The translations under genes were made by a program, and so were the position numbers. Below, piece by piece: positions 9,301-17,498 of a stretch of 33,302 nucleotides of DNA. The DNA comes from Arenimonas donghaensis DSM 18148 = HO3-R19 (GTDB taxonomy: Bacteria > Pseudomonadota > Gammaproteobacteria > Xanthomonadales > Xanthomonadaceae), in assembly GCF_000743535.1 (NCBI RefSeq), contig NZ_AVCJ01000009.1, forward strand, positions 1-33,302. The letters run 5' to 3'. Positions within the stretch are counted from its first letter, which is position 1, and each line of letters starts with the position of its first letter. The notes under the pieces are model-generated. The model did no database searches and had not been told where the DNA came from. It was given only the letters and a program-made list of their open reading frames with translations.

Positions 9301-9397
9301 CCAACGCCATGGCGCTGCCTGCCAGCAGCAGCCCCAGCAGGAGTGTCGGCTTCTGGACGCGGCGCATGGTTGGCACGGCGGGGTCCGGGGCGGGCAT
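6305..9397 (-). CDS. Periplasmic two-component-type beta-propeller / Y_Y_Y diguanylate cyclase
   Basis: Large sensor cyclase, 1030 residues from this start, making c-di-GMP in response to a periplasmic ligand. After a signal peptide (hydrophobic LLLGLLLAGSAMA) come many Reg_prop repeats of the form GYLWVGTQAGLARFDG and GNLWVGMVEDLARL, covering roughly residues 35-650. A Y_Y_Y domain follows (LRYRLVGYDADWRTL ... LPPGAYVFEAQG), then one membrane helix (YWLLAGLGASLVYAG), a short coiled linker, and a GGDEF domain with intact GGEEF near residues 897-901 and the I-site RTGD just before it. Three starts compete: 9433, 9397 and 9367. I prefer 9397 because a -10-like TAATAG (9405-9410) lies 7 nt upstream; 9367 begins right at the signal peptide but has no Shine-Dalgarno. 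Confidence 0.9.
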   Translation of the reverse strand: MPAPDPAVPTMRRVQKPTLLLGLLLAGSAMALDPDKSFHHYVRNSWSIEEGLPQISALAITQDRTGYLWVGTQAGLARFDGIRFQSYNPENTPGLRGIWIHDLHVDPANRVWIATYRGLSVYEDGRFRQIPVAGDDPGTSLDTTDIEAMPSGELMVSAPDGVYRVSGESLELAHPLPRPATAMLARGDDLWVGSRGRVYRIADGSTQLLPLPEGDDDTVVTQLLDAHGRLWAATSSGLFFRERDQWLRYEGDQRLANSPIESMYQDRDGNLWVGMVEDLARLRAGRVVEVVNGDPMGSAVRAMYEDREGNLWLGSQWEGVTRVWNGWTRRFSAFEGLSDRVLWSVARGPDGVLWVGTNSGLSVMRDGRFEEVVAGSDLPHPNAYTLLPERDVVWIGTRRGVAVLRNGEVEIPAELAPMRSAQVNGILRDQRGALWFASTAGLFRLTRDGLVGFGAAQGLRDPRSRVLRETRDGRLLVGTQSGLYEFEDGRLRPVGMDTGLRSDLDVTAIHELPDGRLVIGALSEEIFMLQDGRWHAFDASHGMPVNSPFFITHDSQDYLWVAGIRGVHRVRLQDMTDLAAGRREDVRGEMLLNERGDRRGGQKGYCCNGAGNAKGFIENSELWLPTRDGVVAMSTRGIAKNATAPRTVVERVQVAGQWRPADAGADWQLAPNQRDLAFEFTVLSLQDPKSVELRYRLVGYDADWRTLEDPTRRSVNYTNLPPGAYVFEAQGSNNADTWSQAPAQVGFRIQPHFHETPLFYWLLAGLGASLVYAGYRRQLGKHSRQREALEALVHQRTEALEVANHRLEEASQTDPLTGLRNRRYLANQIPADIAYYDRESVRRGSLDEVMVFALIDIDHFKTVNDDHGHQAGDRVLQQFAQVLAQLVRTGDYIARWGGEEFLVVFRPMPNRHLPILGERICSAVANHRFDIGGSEPLQITCSVGFIECPLFRDARGGLGWEQMIELADRALYYVKAHGRNGWAAFRTREDTDLGQLQAALRGDPESLLEAGRLDLLASDHLRPPALGPRH

Positions 9398-9460
9398 GCC
9401 CCGACTATTACGCCTCAGTTCGCGGCAGGGCAAGCCTCGATGCCTGAATGGGTGACGCCG

Positions 9461-10843
9461 TCAGCACTCGATGACGTTGACCGCCAGGCCGCCGCGGCTG
9501 GTTTCCTTGTACTTGTCGCGCATGTCGCGGCCGGTGTCGCGCATGGTCTTGATGACCTTGTCCAGTGACACCTTGTGCTTGCCGTCGCCGCGCATGGCCA
9601 TGCGGGCGGCGTTGATGGCCTTCACGGCGCCCATGGCGTTGCGCTCGATGCAAGGGATCTGCACCAGGCCGCCGATCGGGTCGCAGGTGAGCCCGAGGTT
9701 GTGCTCCATGCCGATCTCGGCGGCATTTTCGACCTGGCCCGGGCTGCCGCCCAGGGCTGCCACCAGGCCTCCGGCGGCCATCGAGCAGGCGACGCCCACT
9801 TCACCCTGGCAGCCGACTTCGGCGCCGGAAATCGAGGCGTTTTCCTTGTAGAGGATACCGATGGCGGCGGCGGTGAGCAGGAAATCGAAGATGCCTTTCT
9901 CGTTCGAGCCCGGGCAGAAGCGCTCGTAGTAGTGGAGCACCGCCGGGATGATGCCGGCCGCCCCGTTGGTGGGGGCGGTGACGACACGGCCACCGGCGGC
10001 GTTTTCCTCGTTCACCGCCAGCGCGTACAGGTTGACCCAGTCGAGCACGGTCAGCGGGTCGCTGACCTCGTCGTCGGACTTGCTCGACAGTTCCGCATGC
10101 AGGCTGGGGGCGCGCCGGGTCACGTGCAGGCCGCCGGGCAGGGTGCCCTTCTCGCGGATGCCGCGGGCGGTGCAGTCCTTCATGGCCTGCCACAGCTCGC
10201 GCAGGCCATCGAGCACTTCGGACTCGGGCCGCCAGGCGGTTTCGTTGGCGAGCATCAGCGCTGCGATGCCCAATCCGGACTCTTCGCAGCGCTGCAGCAA
10301 TTCGTCGCCGGAATGGAAGGGGTAGGCCAGCGTCGTGGTGTCGGCGACGATGCGGTCATCGGCCGCTTCATCGTGGTTGACCACGAAGCCGCCGCCGACC
10401 GAGTAGTAATCGCGCGAGGCCAGTTCCCTGCCCTCGGCGTCGAAGGCGGTGAACCGCATGCCGTTGGTGTGGAAGGGCAGCTTCTGGCGCTTGTTGAGCA
10501 CCAGGTCCTGCTTTTCGTCGAAGCGGATCTCGTGCTTGCCCAGCAACCGGATCTTTTTTTCCTTCCGGATGCGTTCGAGCGCCGGCGGAATGAGGTCGGG
10601 ATCGATCTGGTTTGGCCAGTGGCCTTCCAGGCCCATCAACACGGCCTTGTCGGTGCCATGGCCGCGGCCGGTCAGCGCCAGCGAGCCATAAACCTCGGCG
10701 CGGATGCGCACGGTGTCGGCCAGCACGCCCTTTTCGTCCAGCCAGTGGCTGGTGAAGCGCGCGGCCGCGCGCATCGGACCCACCGTGTGCGAAGACGAAG
10801 GGCCGATGCCGATCTTGAAGAGGTCGAAGACGCTGACAGCCAT
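9461..10843 (-). CDS. sdaA: L-serine dehydratase (L-serine ammonia-lyase), single-chain, iron-sulfur type
   Basis: Converts L-serine to pyruvate and ammonia in the cytoplasm using a [4Fe-4S] cluster rather than PLP. The 460-residue length is that of the single-chain gammaproteobacterial form, with beta and alpha parts fused. The N-terminus [20 protein letters not shown] is the family signature. Cluster ligands are likely the cysteines in [23 protein letters not shown] and [10 protein letters not shown] near residues 340-395. The ATG at 10843 fits the conserved start. It is divergent from the glutaredoxin-like gene. Its 3' end is 63 bp from the start chosen for the propeller cyclase. Confidence 0.95.
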   Translation of the reverse strand: MAVSVFDLFKIGIGPSSSHTVGPMRAAARFTSHWLDEKGVLADTVRIRAEVYGSLALTGRGHGTDKAVLMGLEGHWPNQIDPDLIPPALERIRKEKKIRLLGKHEIRFDEKQDLVLNKRQKLPFHTNGMRFTAFDAEGRELASRDYYSVGGGFVVNHDEAADDRIVADTTTLAYPFHSGDELLQRCEESGLGIAALMLANETAWRPESEVLDGLRELWQAMKDCTARGIREKGTLPGGLHVTRRAPSLHAELSSKSDDEVSDPLTVLDWVNLYALAVNEENAAGGRVVTAPTNGAAGIIPAVLHYYERFCPGSNEKGIFDFLLTAAAIGILYKENASISGAEVGCQGEVGVACSMAAGGLVAALGGSPGQVENAAEIGMEHNLGLTCDPIGGLVQIPCIERNAMGAVKAINAARMAMRGDGKHKVSLDKVIKTMRDTGRDMRDKYKETSRGGLAVNVIEC

Positions 10844-10878
10844 GGCGAGCCAGTATGAGCCAATGCGGGTAAGTGGCC

Positions 10879-10884
10879 TATTCT
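10879..10884 (+). promoter_or_regulatory. Candidate -10 box of the glutaredoxin-like gene
   Basis: TATTCT lies in the 87-bp divergent gap between sdaA and the glutaredoxin-like gene, giving a leader of about 40 nt. A TTG 7 nt downstream (10892) is in frame with the gene but would add 13 residues not typical of the family. No clear -35 is seen. Confidence 0.3.
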
Positions 10885-10930
10885 ATGCGCCTTGTCGCAG
10901 CAGCGACTGTACGCCCCCGAACTGCCCGCC

Positions 10931-11155
10931 ATGAAACTGACCCTGATCCAGCGCGACGACTGCCACCTGTGCGACCTGGCCTGGGAGGTGATGGCCGCCG
11001 CCGGCGTACCCGATTTCGACCCGCTGTGGATCGACGACGACCTGGGCCTGCAGTCGCGCTACGGCGAACGCATCCCGGTGCTGCGGCGCGAAGACACCGG
11101 CGCCGAGCTCGACTGGCCTTTCGACGCCGGTGGGCTGCGCGCTTTCCTGGCCTAG
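10931..11155 (+). CDS. Glutaredoxin-like thiol-disulfide protein (DUF836 type)
   Basis: Small cytoplasmic thioredoxin-fold protein of 74 residues, probably a thiol-disulfide oxidoreductase. The N-terminus MKLTLIQRDDCHLCD carries a CxxC pair (Cys11, Cys14) in the position of glutaredoxins. The cis-Pro region IPVLRREDTGAELDWPF follows at about residues 46-62. This is the short glutaredoxin-like family, not a classical Grx with the full glutathione site. The ATG is chosen over the in-frame TTG at 10892 because the family begins at this strand. The TAG stop (11153-11155) overlaps the stop codon of the convergent yceI gene within CTAG. Substrate unknown. Confidence 0.82.
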   Translation: MKLTLIQRDDCHLCDLAWEVMAAAGVPDFDPLWIDDDLGLQSRYGERIPVLRREDTGAELDWPFDAGGLRAFLA

Positions 11156-11706
11156 GGTTTGGGCTGGAGTTCGAGCCGGGTGAAGACCTCGACCTTGTTG
11201 GGCAGCAGGTCGGTATCGGCCCAGTCGCCTTCGCCCACCTTGAAGGCAAGTCGCTCGAGGCTGGCGCGTCCCTCCAGCACCGCCGGCGTACCCGGCGTCC
11301 AGTCGAATTCCAGGGCCACCGGCTTGCTGACGCCATTGAGCGTGAGCCGGCCATCGGCCCGGAAGCGGCTGCCGCCGAGCGCGGTGAATCGGTCGGCCTG
11401 GTAGCGGGCCTCGGGCAGGGCGCCGGCATTGAAGAACTCCGGGCCGACCAGCAGCTCGTCGCGTTCCTGGTTGTCGGTGCTGGCCGAGGACAGGGCGATG
11501 CGCACGTCGAAGCGGCTGCTTGGCAGGTCGGCCGGGTCGAAGCGGATGGCCGGCGTGAAGTCGGCGAAGCGGCCCTCGAAGCGATCGTCCATGTAGGTGG
11601 CGCGAAAGCCCAGGGTCGAGTCCTGGCTGGCCGTGTAGTCGGCGGCCAGCGCCGGCGCGGCAGCCAGGGCGGCAAGCAGGGTGATCAGGGGGAACACGGA
11701 CTTCAT
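11152..11706 (-). CDS. YceI-family periplasmic lipid-binding protein (first copy)
   Basis: Secreted lipocalin-like barrel of 184 residues; YceI proteins bind long polyisoprenoid or amphipathic lipids in the periplasm. The signal peptide is MKSVFPLITLLAALAAAPALA with cleavage after ALA. The mature part shows the family pattern: STLGFRATYMDDRFEGRFADF near the start, FDPADLPSSRFDVRI, and GRLTLNGVSKPVALEF in the second half. Start ATG 11706 has AAGGAA upstream. It is the last gene of a YceI-cytochrome b561-YceI operon, 9 bp after the cytochrome gene. Its stop overlaps that of the convergent glutaredoxin-like gene. It is shorter and divergent from the second copy at 12278-12895. Confidence 0.88.
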   Translation of the reverse strand: MKSVFPLITLLAALAAAPALAADYTASQDSTLGFRATYMDDRFEGRFADFTPAIRFDPADLPSSRFDVRIALSSASTDNQERDELLVGPEFFNAGALPEARYQADRFTALGGSRFRADGRLTLNGVSKPVALEFDWTPGTPAVLEGRASLERLAFKVGEGDWADTDLLPNKVEVFTRLELQPKP

Positions 11707-11715
11707 CGGGATTCC

Positions 11716-12291
11716 TTAGTCATTGCGTTCGCGACCCGCGGGCGGCGGCAGGCCGGGCAGCATGCGCACCAGGGTGGCGTCGCGGTCGAAGTAGTGATGT
11801 TTGAGCGCGGCGGCTGCATGGACGCTGACCACGACCGCCAGCGCGATGAACAACCATTCGTGCATGCCCAGCGCGAAGGCCTTCACGTCGGCGTCGTAGC
11901 CGCTGAGCTTGGGCAGGCTGAACAACCCGAACCACTTGAGCGGGAAGCCCGAGGCCGAGTTGTACAGCCAGCCGCTGAGCGGCATCGCCAGCAGGATCAC
12001 GTACAGGGCGCCGTGCGAGGCCTGCGCCGCAGCCTGCTGCCAGCGCGGCGTGCCGGGCACCGGCGCAGGCGTGCCGGCGAACAGGCGCCAGAGCAGGCGC
12101 AGCACGGTGAGCGCCAGCAGGGTGAGGCCGAAACTCTTGTGCAGCGCGTAGACCTCGATCTTGGTCGGCGAGTTGGGCAGTTCCTGCATCACGAACCCCA
12201 CCACCACCAGCGACAGCACCATCAGCAAGCTCAGCCAGTGGATGCCGATGCTGACCCAGCCCCAGCGTTGAGTTGTATTACGGATCGGCAT
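11716..12291 (-). CDS. Cytochrome b561 family protein (YceJ-like)
   Basis: Inner-membrane di-heme cytochrome b of about 191 residues with four membrane helices, expected to pass electrons between the quinone pool and a periplasmic acceptor. Candidate heme ligands lie in the helices: His in IGIHWLSLL, YALHKSFGL, ASHGALYVI and SVHAAAALKHHY. In E. coli yceJ (cytochrome b561) and yceI are adjacent, and here the gene sits between two yceI genes. Two ATGs are possible, 12294 and 12291; AGGAG lies 4 nt before the first and 7 nt before the second, so 12291 is preferred. Its 5' end overlaps the upstream yceI gene by 14 bp, indicating coupling. Confidence 0.88.
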   Translation of the reverse strand: MPIRNTTQRWGWVSIGIHWLSLLMVLSLVVVGFVMQELPNSPTKIEVYALHKSFGLTLLALTVLRLLWRLFAGTPAPVPGTPRWQQAAAQASHGALYVILLAMPLSGWLYNSASGFPLKWFGLFSLPKLSGYDADVKAFALGMHEWLFIALAVVVSVHAAAALKHHYFDRDATLVRMLPGLPPPAGRERND

Positions 12292-12895
12292 CATCGCGCT
12301 CCTGGTCGGGGGAGGGGGTGTAGCGTACCGCTTCGGCCTGGATTTCCAGCTGCACGCGCTGGCCGACCACGTTGGGCCATTCGGCCATGCCGAAGTCCCG
12401 GCGGTCGAGGCTCGCCGTGGCGCTGAAGCCGGCAGTGCGGCGGAAGGTGAGCGGGTTGCGGGCGAGTTTGTTCAGGCGCACGTCGAGGCTGATTTCGCGG
12501 GTGTGGCCCTTGAGCGTGAGTTCGCCGATGACGGTGGCCTGGCCGTCGCCGGCGCTTTGAACGCGCGTGGAGCGAAAGCGTGCCGTCGCCGCGGCGTCGG
12601 CATCGAGCCAGGTGCCCGAAAGCAGCTTGTCGCGCCAGCTGTCGTCGCCGATCTGCAGGCTGGCCAGGGGCACGGTGACATCGAGCCTGGCCCCGGACCA
12701 GTCGTCGGGGTCGAAATGCAGTTCGCCGCTGACGTCCGGGAACACGCCCAGGGCCTGCGAAAAGCCCGCGTGGTCGACCCGGAACAGGACCCGGGTATGC
12801 ACCGGGTCCAGGCGCCAGGCCTCGATCTTGGCGACAGCAGGCGCGGCACTGCTTAGCAAGAGCAGACAGAACAGCGAATTCCGAATGCCAATCAT
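12278..12895 (-). CDS. YceI-family periplasmic lipid-binding protein (second copy)
   Basis: First gene of the YceI-cytochrome b561-YceI operon; 205 residues. A signal peptide (FCLLLLSSAAPAVA) precedes the mature start KIEAWRLDPVHTRVLFRVDH, a typical YceI opening. Later family segments are GELTLKGHTREISLDV and FSATASLDRRDFGMAEWPN. The Asp-Pro-x-His-T/S pattern and the RRDFGM motif make this copy a more canonical YceI than the one at 11152. It reads into the cytochrome gene with an overlap. It is divergent from the hybrid histidine kinase; the gap of 66 bp holds the regulatory region of both, with no recognised operator. Confidence 0.9.
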   Translation of the reverse strand: MIGIRNSLFCLLLLSSAAPAVAKIEAWRLDPVHTRVLFRVDHAGFSQALGVFPDVSGELHFDPDDWSGARLDVTVPLASLQIGDDSWRDKLLSGTWLDADAAATARFRSTRVQSAGDGQATVIGELTLKGHTREISLDVRLNKLARNPLTFRRTAGFSATASLDRRDFGMAEWPNVVGQRVQLEIQAEAVRYTPSPDQERDDADP

Positions 12896-12952
12896 CCGTT
12901 TTCCGACCTCCCGGCTTGCGGTGGCTGGTTAGTCTAGGCCGCATTCGTGCAT

Positions 12953-12957
12953 GGAGG
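12953..12957 (+). promoter_or_regulatory. Ribosome binding site that sets the histidine kinase start
   Basis: GGAGG followed by GGGC and ATG at 12962. This supports the ATG over the in-frame GTG at 12947 as the start of the kinase. Confidence 0.6.
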
Positions 12958-12961
12958 GGGC

Positions 12962-15900
12962 ATGCAGCCACCATCGCCACTGCAACGTAGCGTGGCCCGC
13001 GTGCGCCCCATGGCAAGGTGGCGCGCCCTGATGCTGCTGGTCTGCCTGGCGGGCCTGGTGCTGCCCGGGGCATCGCCGGCGGCGCCGTTCCGGGTCATCG
13101 GCGTCGACGACGGCCTGCCTTCGGCCGGCATCCACGGCATCAGCCAGGATCGCGGCGGTTATCTGTGGCTGGCCACCGATGACGGCCTGGCGCGCTTCGA
13201 CGGGCGCGGTTTCCGGGTCTGGCGGCGCGGCGTCGGCAGCGCGGGAGGTTTGCCCGGCAACCGTATCCTTTCGGTGCAGGTGCTGGCCGACGACCGGGTG
13301 CAGTTGGACGTGGCGGGGAAGGGGCGTTGGGTGCTTGACCCGCAGCGCCAGCAATTCGCGCCGGCCGGCCGCACGCCGCCGCGCGACCCGACGACGTCGC
13401 GCGAACTCACGGACCAGGCGGGCGACCGCTGGCTGGCGGGTCGCCACGGTCTCAGCCTCAGGCCGGCGCGCGGCGCGGGGGGCTGGCCAGCGCCGGCCTG
13501 GCCAGGACCGGTGGGCGCGCTTTTCGAGGATCACGAAGGCGGGTTGTGGGCCGGTGCCGAAGGCAGGGGCCTGCTTTACCTGCCGCCTACCTGGCGGTCG
13601 TTCCACCATCTGCCGCGCCCCGCGCCGGAAGACGGCGTCCTGGCATCGGCAGCGGACGGCGCGGCCTGGCTGGCCGACGCCAGGGGACTGTGGCGACTTT
13701 CCCTGGTGACCGCGCGTCTGGAGCCCGTGCCGGTGACCCCGGCCTGGCCCGAGGCGCCGGTGCGGGCATTGCTGGCGCGCGCCGACGGCAGCCTCTGGCT
13801 GGCGCAGGGAGCGGCCCTGTCCCGGCTTGCGCCGGAGGCCGGCGGCTGGCGGCGGCAGGTCCGGGCGGACGCACCCTGGCCGGTGCGGCACCTGTTTGAA
13901 ACCTCGGACGGGGTCCTGTGGCTGCTCGGCGACCGGCAGGTCGAGCGCCGCGCTGCGTCCGGTTCGCGGACGGTGCTGGCTGCCGCCGGCCCGATCTGGC
14001 CCGGGCCCGACGGACAGGCCTGGCGCCGGCAGGGGCGACAGCTTCAGCGCTGGTCGGCGGCCGTGCAGGGCTTCGAGGACATCCCGGGGGCACCGGTGGG
14101 CGACTGGCTCGACCTGGCCGTCGGCGGCGACGGGGTGGTGTGGCTGGCGGCCCCGGCGCGACTGGAAGCCTGGCGCTGGCAGGACAACCGCCTGGTGCAC
14201 GTGGCGGCCTACGGGGGCGGGCACGGCGTACCCGACGTCGACCGCCTGCGGCTGGCCCTGGGCCCATCCGACCAACCCTGGCTGGCGACGCCGCGGGGCC
14301 TTTGGCGGCTCGATGCCGGGCAGGGCAGGCTGGATGGGTTCGGCCAGGCCCAGGGCCTGGCGGACCAGGCCTTGGGTGACGGCCCCCTGTGGCTGGCGGA
14401 CAACGGCATCGGCGTGGCCGCCGCGGCGTCGGGCTGGCAGTTGTTCGACGGTGGACGGCTTGGCCCGCCGTCCCGGTCCTTGCCGGTCCTCGTGCTCGAT
14501 TCGGTGCAGTGGCGTCGCCGGGGGCAGACGCTGTCACTGCCGGCGGACACCCCACTGCTTCGCCTGGGGCCGGAGGACAACGCGCTGCGCCTCAAGGCCA
14601 GGCTGTTGTCGTTCACCGAGCCGTCCTCGCATCGGTTTCGCTACCGGCTCGCAGGCCACGACCCAGGCTGGGTCGAGGTGGGTTCGGATGGCCTGCGGGT
14701 GTTCCCGCCGCTGGCGCCGGGTCGCTACGACTTGCGGGTCAGCGGCGCGACGGCCGTCGGGCCGTGGTCCGAGCCGCGCAGCCTGACGGTGCTGGTGGAC
14801 CCGCCCTGGTGGGGCAGCCGCATGGCGCTCGCCGGCTCGGGCCTGGGCCTGATGGCCGGACTGTCGGTGCTGGCGCTCGCGCACCGCGCCCGGGTGCGGC
14901 GGCGCGAGGCCTGGCGTCTGGCGCGCGCCCGGCAGCGGTTGGCCGAACAGCACTCGGAAGCCAAGACCCGCTTCCTGGCCGCGCTGGGGCACGAAATCCG
15001 CACCCCCATGACCGGCGTGCTGGGCATGGCCGAACTGCTGCAGGGCAGTGCGCTCGAGCCAGAGCAACGGGCACGCGTCGACGCGATCCAGGGCGCGGGC
15101 CGCCACCTGCTGCGCCTGGTCAACGACACCCTCGACCTGGCGCGCATCGAAGCCGGCAAGCTGGTGCTCGACGACGCGCCCTTCGCGCTCAGGCCCTTGC
15201 TCGACGAACTGGCCGCGCTGCTGCGACCGCTGGCCGAAGCCAAGGGCCTGGGCTTCCATCTGCATTGCGACGGCGACGTGCCCGCTGGCCTTCGCGGAGA
15301 TGCGACCCGCGTGCGGCAAATCCTGCTCAACCTCGCCAGCAACGCCATCAAGTTCTGCGAACGCGGCGAACTGGTCATCCACGTGGGTCGCCGTGACCCC
15401 GCCGGCGTGCTCATCCAGGTGCGCGACACCGGGCCGGGGCTGGCGGCCGACCAGCAGGCGCGGCTGTTCCGACGCTTCGAACAGGGCCCGGGCCAGGCCA
15501 GCAGTCGTCGTTACGGGGGCAGCGGCCTGGGGCTGGCCATCAGCCAGGAACTGGCGGCCGCGATGGGCGGCTCGATCTCGGTGCGCAGCGAACCCGGACG
15601 TGGCGCCTGCTTCCGCGTGGCGTTGCCGCTGCCGGCCTCGGGGCCGGTCGCCGCCACGGCGTCGCCGCCGGTGCTGCTGGTGCCCGGCCGGCGCGTGCTG
15701 CTGGTCGAGGACGACCCGGTGGTCGCGGCGGTGGTGCAGGACCTGCTTCGCCAGCAGGGCCATGCGGTCGAACACGCCGCGCATGGCCTGGCCGCCCTGG
15801 CGGCGCTGGAGGCCGCCGACTTCGACCTGGCACTGCTCGACCTGGACTTGCCGGGGCTGGATGGTTTCGAACTGGCGCGCTTGCTGCGCCGGCAGGGCCG

Positions 15901-16057
15901 GCGGCTGCCGCTGCTGGCGCTGACGGCTCGCGCGGACGCCGACGCCGAGCGTCAGGCGCTGGCCGCCGGCATGGACGGTTTCCTGCGCAAGCCCGTTACC
16001 GGCGCGATGCTGGCCGAGGCGCTGTCGGCGCAGGTGGCCCGATCGGCCGCGGACTAG
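12962..16057 (+). CDS. Hybrid sensor histidine kinase with periplasmic beta-propeller and Y_Y_Y domain
   Basis: One-piece sensor kinase of 1031 residues at the inner membrane. A signal segment ([18 protein letters not shown]) is followed by a degenerate Reg_prop propeller (first blade [16 protein letters not shown]), a Y_Y_Y domain ([16 protein letters not shown]), one membrane helix near residue 630, HisKA with His677 in GHEIRTPM, HATPase with N-box [11 protein letters not shown]-boxes DTGPGL and GSGLGLAI, and a C-terminal receiver. The receiver has the acidic pair in VEDDP, phosphoacceptor Asp960 ([11 protein letters not shown]) and Lys in LRKPV. No HPt or DNA-binding output domain is present, so a separate partner is expected. 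Its TAG overlaps the stop of convergent hemE. The sensor layout matches the diguanylate cyclase at 6305-9397. Confidence 0.92.
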   Translation: MQPPSPLQRSVARVRPMARWRALMLLVCLAGLVLPGASPAAPFRVIGVDDGLPSAGIHGISQDRGGYLWLATDDGLARFDGRGFRVWRRGVGSAGGLPGNRILSVQVLADDRVQLDVAGKGRWVLDPQRQQFAPAGRTPPRDPTTSRELTDQAGDRWLAGRHGLSLRPARGAGGWPAPAWPGPVGALFEDHEGGLWAGAEGRGLLYLPPTWRSFHHLPRPAPEDGVLASAADGAAWLADARGLWRLSLVTARLEPVPVTPAWPEAPVRALLARADGSLWLAQGAALSRLAPEAGGWRRQVRADAPWPVRHLFETSDGVLWLLGDRQVERRAASGSRTVLAAAGPIWPGPDGQAWRRQGRQLQRWSAAVQGFEDIPGAPVGDWLDLAVGGDGVVWLAAPARLEAWRWQDNRLVHVAAYGGGHGVPDVDRLRLALGPSDQPWLATPRGLWRLDAGQGRLDGFGQAQGLADQALGDGPLWLADNGIGVAAAASGWQLFDGGRLGPPSRSLPVLVLDSVQWRRRGQTLSLPADTPLLRLGPEDNALRLKARLLSFTEPSSHRFRYRLAGHDPGWVEVGSDGLRVFPPLAPGRYDLRVSGATAVGPWSEPRSLTVLVDPPWWGSRMALAGSGLGLMAGLSVLALAHRARVRRREAWRLARARQRLAEQHSEAKTRFLAALGHEIRTPMTGVLGMAELLQGSALEPEQRARVDAIQGAGRHLLRLVNDTLDLARIEAGKLVLDDAPFALRPLLDELAALLRPLAEAKGLGFHLHCDGDVPAGLRGDATRVRQILLNLASNAIKFCERGELVIHVGRRDPAGVLIQVRDTGPGLAADQQARLFRRFEQGPGQASSRRYGGSGLGLAISQELAAAMGGSISVRSEPGRGACFRVALPLPASGPVAATASPPVLLVPGRRVLLVEDDPVVAAVVQDLLRQQGHAVEHAAHGLAALAALEAADFDLALLDLDLPGLDGFELARLLRRQGRRLPLLALTARADADAERQALAAGMDGFLRKPVTGAMLAEALSAQVARSAAD

Positions 16058-17139
16058 TCGCGGCGGCTGTGCTGGTGCACGGCATCGACCAGCACGCGGA
16101 CGTGGTCGGGGTCCATGTCCGGCGACATGCCGTGGCCGAGATTGAAGACGTGGCCCTCGCGCGAACCGCCGTTGGCCTGGGCGTAGTCGTCCAGGGCGCG
16201 TGCGGCTTCGGCCCGGATGATTTCCGGCGAGGCGTACAGCGTCGCCGGGTCGAGGTTGCCCTGCAGCGCGACCTTGTCGCCGATCCGGCGCCGCGCTTCG
16301 CCCAGGCCGACGGTCCAGTCCACGCCCAGGCCTTCGGTGCCGCTGGCGGCCAGCTCCTCGAGGTAGGGCGCATTGCCCTTGCCGAACAGGATCAGCGGCG
16401 CGCGCTGCGCGCCATCGCCGCGCGGCAGTTCCGCGGCGATGCGCTGCAGGTAGCGCAGCGAGAACTCGCGGTACAGGTGCGGGGCCAGCACCCCACCCCA
16501 GGTGTCGAAGACCTGCAGCGCCTGGGCGCCGGCCGCATGCTGTGCTGCCAGGTAGGCAATGACGGCCTCGGTGGTGACTTCCAGCAGCCGGTGCAGGGCC
16601 GCGGGGTTGTTCAGGGCCAGCGACTTGATGCGGGCGAAGTCCTTGCTGCCGCCGCCTTCGACCATATAGCAGGCCAGGGTCCAGGGGCTGCCGGAGAAGC
16701 CGATCAGCGGCACCGAACCGTCGAGTTCGCGGCGGATCAGCGCGACGGCGTCCATCACGTAGCGCAGTTCACCGGCCATGTCCGGCACCGCCAGTCGGGC
16801 GATGTCGGCTTCGCTGCGTACCGGGTCCTTGAACTTCGGGCCTTCACCCTCGACGAAGTACAGGCCCAGGCCCATCGCGTCGGGCACGGTGAGGATGTCG
16901 GAAAACAGGATCGCCGCATCCAGGGCATAGCGCCGAAGCGGCTGCAGGGTGACTTCGCAGGCCAGCTCGGGCTGGGTGGCCAGGCCCATGAAGCTGCCGG
17001 CCTGCTGGCGGGTGGCGCGGTATTCGGGCAGGTAGCGGCCGGCCTGGCGCATCAGCCACACCGGTGTGCAGTCCACCGGTTCGCGGCGCAGCGCGCGCAG
17101 GAAGCGGTCGTTCTTCAGGGGCGGGTTTTTATCGGTCAC
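16054..17139 (-). CDS. hemE: Uroporphyrinogen decarboxylase
   Basis: Cytoplasmic heme-pathway enzyme that removes four carboxyl groups from uroporphyrinogen III to give coproporphyrinogen III. It has 361 residues, the usual length. The N-terminal signature [11 protein letters not shown] and the segments [30 protein letters not shown] and FDTWGGVL are hallmark. The C-terminal [12 protein letters not shown] is also conserved. The start is GTG at 17139-17137, giving the expected [17 protein letters not shown]. It lies 22 bp after the small WGR-type gene, in the same direction, and may be cotranscribed with it. Its TAG overlaps the stop codon of the convergent hybrid kinase in a shared CTAG. Confidence 0.96.
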   Translation of the reverse strand: MTDKNPPLKNDRFLRALRREPVDCTPVWLMRQAGRYLPEYRATRQQAGSFMGLATQPELACEVTLQPLRRYALDAAILFSDILTVPDAMGLGLYFVEGEGPKFKDPVRSEADIARLAVPDMAGELRYVMDAVALIRRELDGSVPLIGFSGSPWTLACYMVEGGGSKDFARIKSLALNNPAALHRLLEVTTEAVIAYLAAQHAAGAQALQVFDTWGGVLAPHLYREFSLRYLQRIAAELPRGDGAQRAPLILFGKGNAPYLEELAASGTEGLGVDWTVGLGEARRRIGDKVALQGNLDPATLYASPEIIRAEAARALDDYAQANGGSREGHVFNLGHGMSPDMDPDHVRVLVDAVHQHSRRD

Positions 17140-17161
17140 GTGTCTGGGGTCCGGTTCTGAA

Positions 17162-17416
17162 TCATCGCGGCGCGTCGGCGCCTTGGGCGAACATCACCTG
17201 GAAGCCCTTGCGCACCTGCGCATCGCGGGCTTTTTCGAAGGCCGCGATCGCGGCATCACGCTCGAGGTACTGTTCGCGGCGAAGCTGCGTCTTGCCGCCC
17301 AACTGGCCGGACTCACGCAACAGGGTCCAGCCCCCCAGCAGGTCTTGCTGCAGGATCAGCTGGACGAATTTCGGCGATTCGCCGGCACTGGGTTTTTGCT
17401 GGAGCAAGAGGCGCAT
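17162..17416 (-). CDS. Small WGR-domain-like protein
   Basis: Cytoplasmic protein of 84 residues starting [20 protein letters not shown]. The central [15 protein letters not shown] and the tail [19 protein letters not shown] resemble the WGR fold, where a W-x-x-x-R-x-x-G pattern precedes a helix. Larger WGR proteins bind nucleic acids (bacterial MolR-type proteins, eukaryotic PARPs), but the role of the stand-alone form is unknown to me. It lies between aroB and hemE, the order I associate with xanthomonads. ATG 17416 has no Shine-Dalgarno; a TACAAT lies 9 nt upstream, suggesting a leaderless message. A palindrome separates it from aroB. Confidence 0.75.
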   Translation of the reverse strand: MRLLLQQKPSAGESPKFVQLILQQDLLGGWTLLRESGQLGGKTQLRREQYLERDAAIAAFEKARDAQVRKGFQVMFAQGADAPR

Positions 17417-17425
17417 AAGTCCGCC

Positions 17426-17431
17426 ATTGTA
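17426..17431 (-). promoter_or_regulatory. Candidate -10 box (TACAAT) of the WGR-type gene
   Basis: TACAAT on the minus strand lies 9 nt before the ATG at 17416, the same spacing as at prfC. The palindrome at 17435-17484 begins 3 nt further upstream and covers the expected -35 position. Confidence 0.5.
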
Positions 17432-17434
17432 TCT

Positions 17435-17484
17435 GTGGGAGGGACGTCAGTCCCGAAGCTTTTCGGGACTGACGTCCCTCCCAC
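17435..17484. repeat. REP-like palindrome, second copy
   Basis: Exact inverted arms of 23 bases (17435-17457 and 17462-17484) separated by GCTT. The left arm begins GTGGGAGGGACGTCAGTCCC. It differs from the core of the 434-493 element by T to G in one arm and the matching A to C in the other, so pairing is kept. It sits 14 nt after the aroB stop and 3 nt before a -10 box. Confidence 0.9.
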
Positions 17485-17498
17485 GACAAAGGGGCGGA

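Noticed and set aside
1794-9568. Long plus-strand open frames opposite pitA, the M23 gene, the c-di-GMP genes (for example 1794-4130, 5363-7321, 7694-9568)
   Set aside because: They are antisense shadows of well-supported genes in GC-rich DNA, with Gly/Arg/His/Gln-rich low-complexity translations and no recognisable domain.
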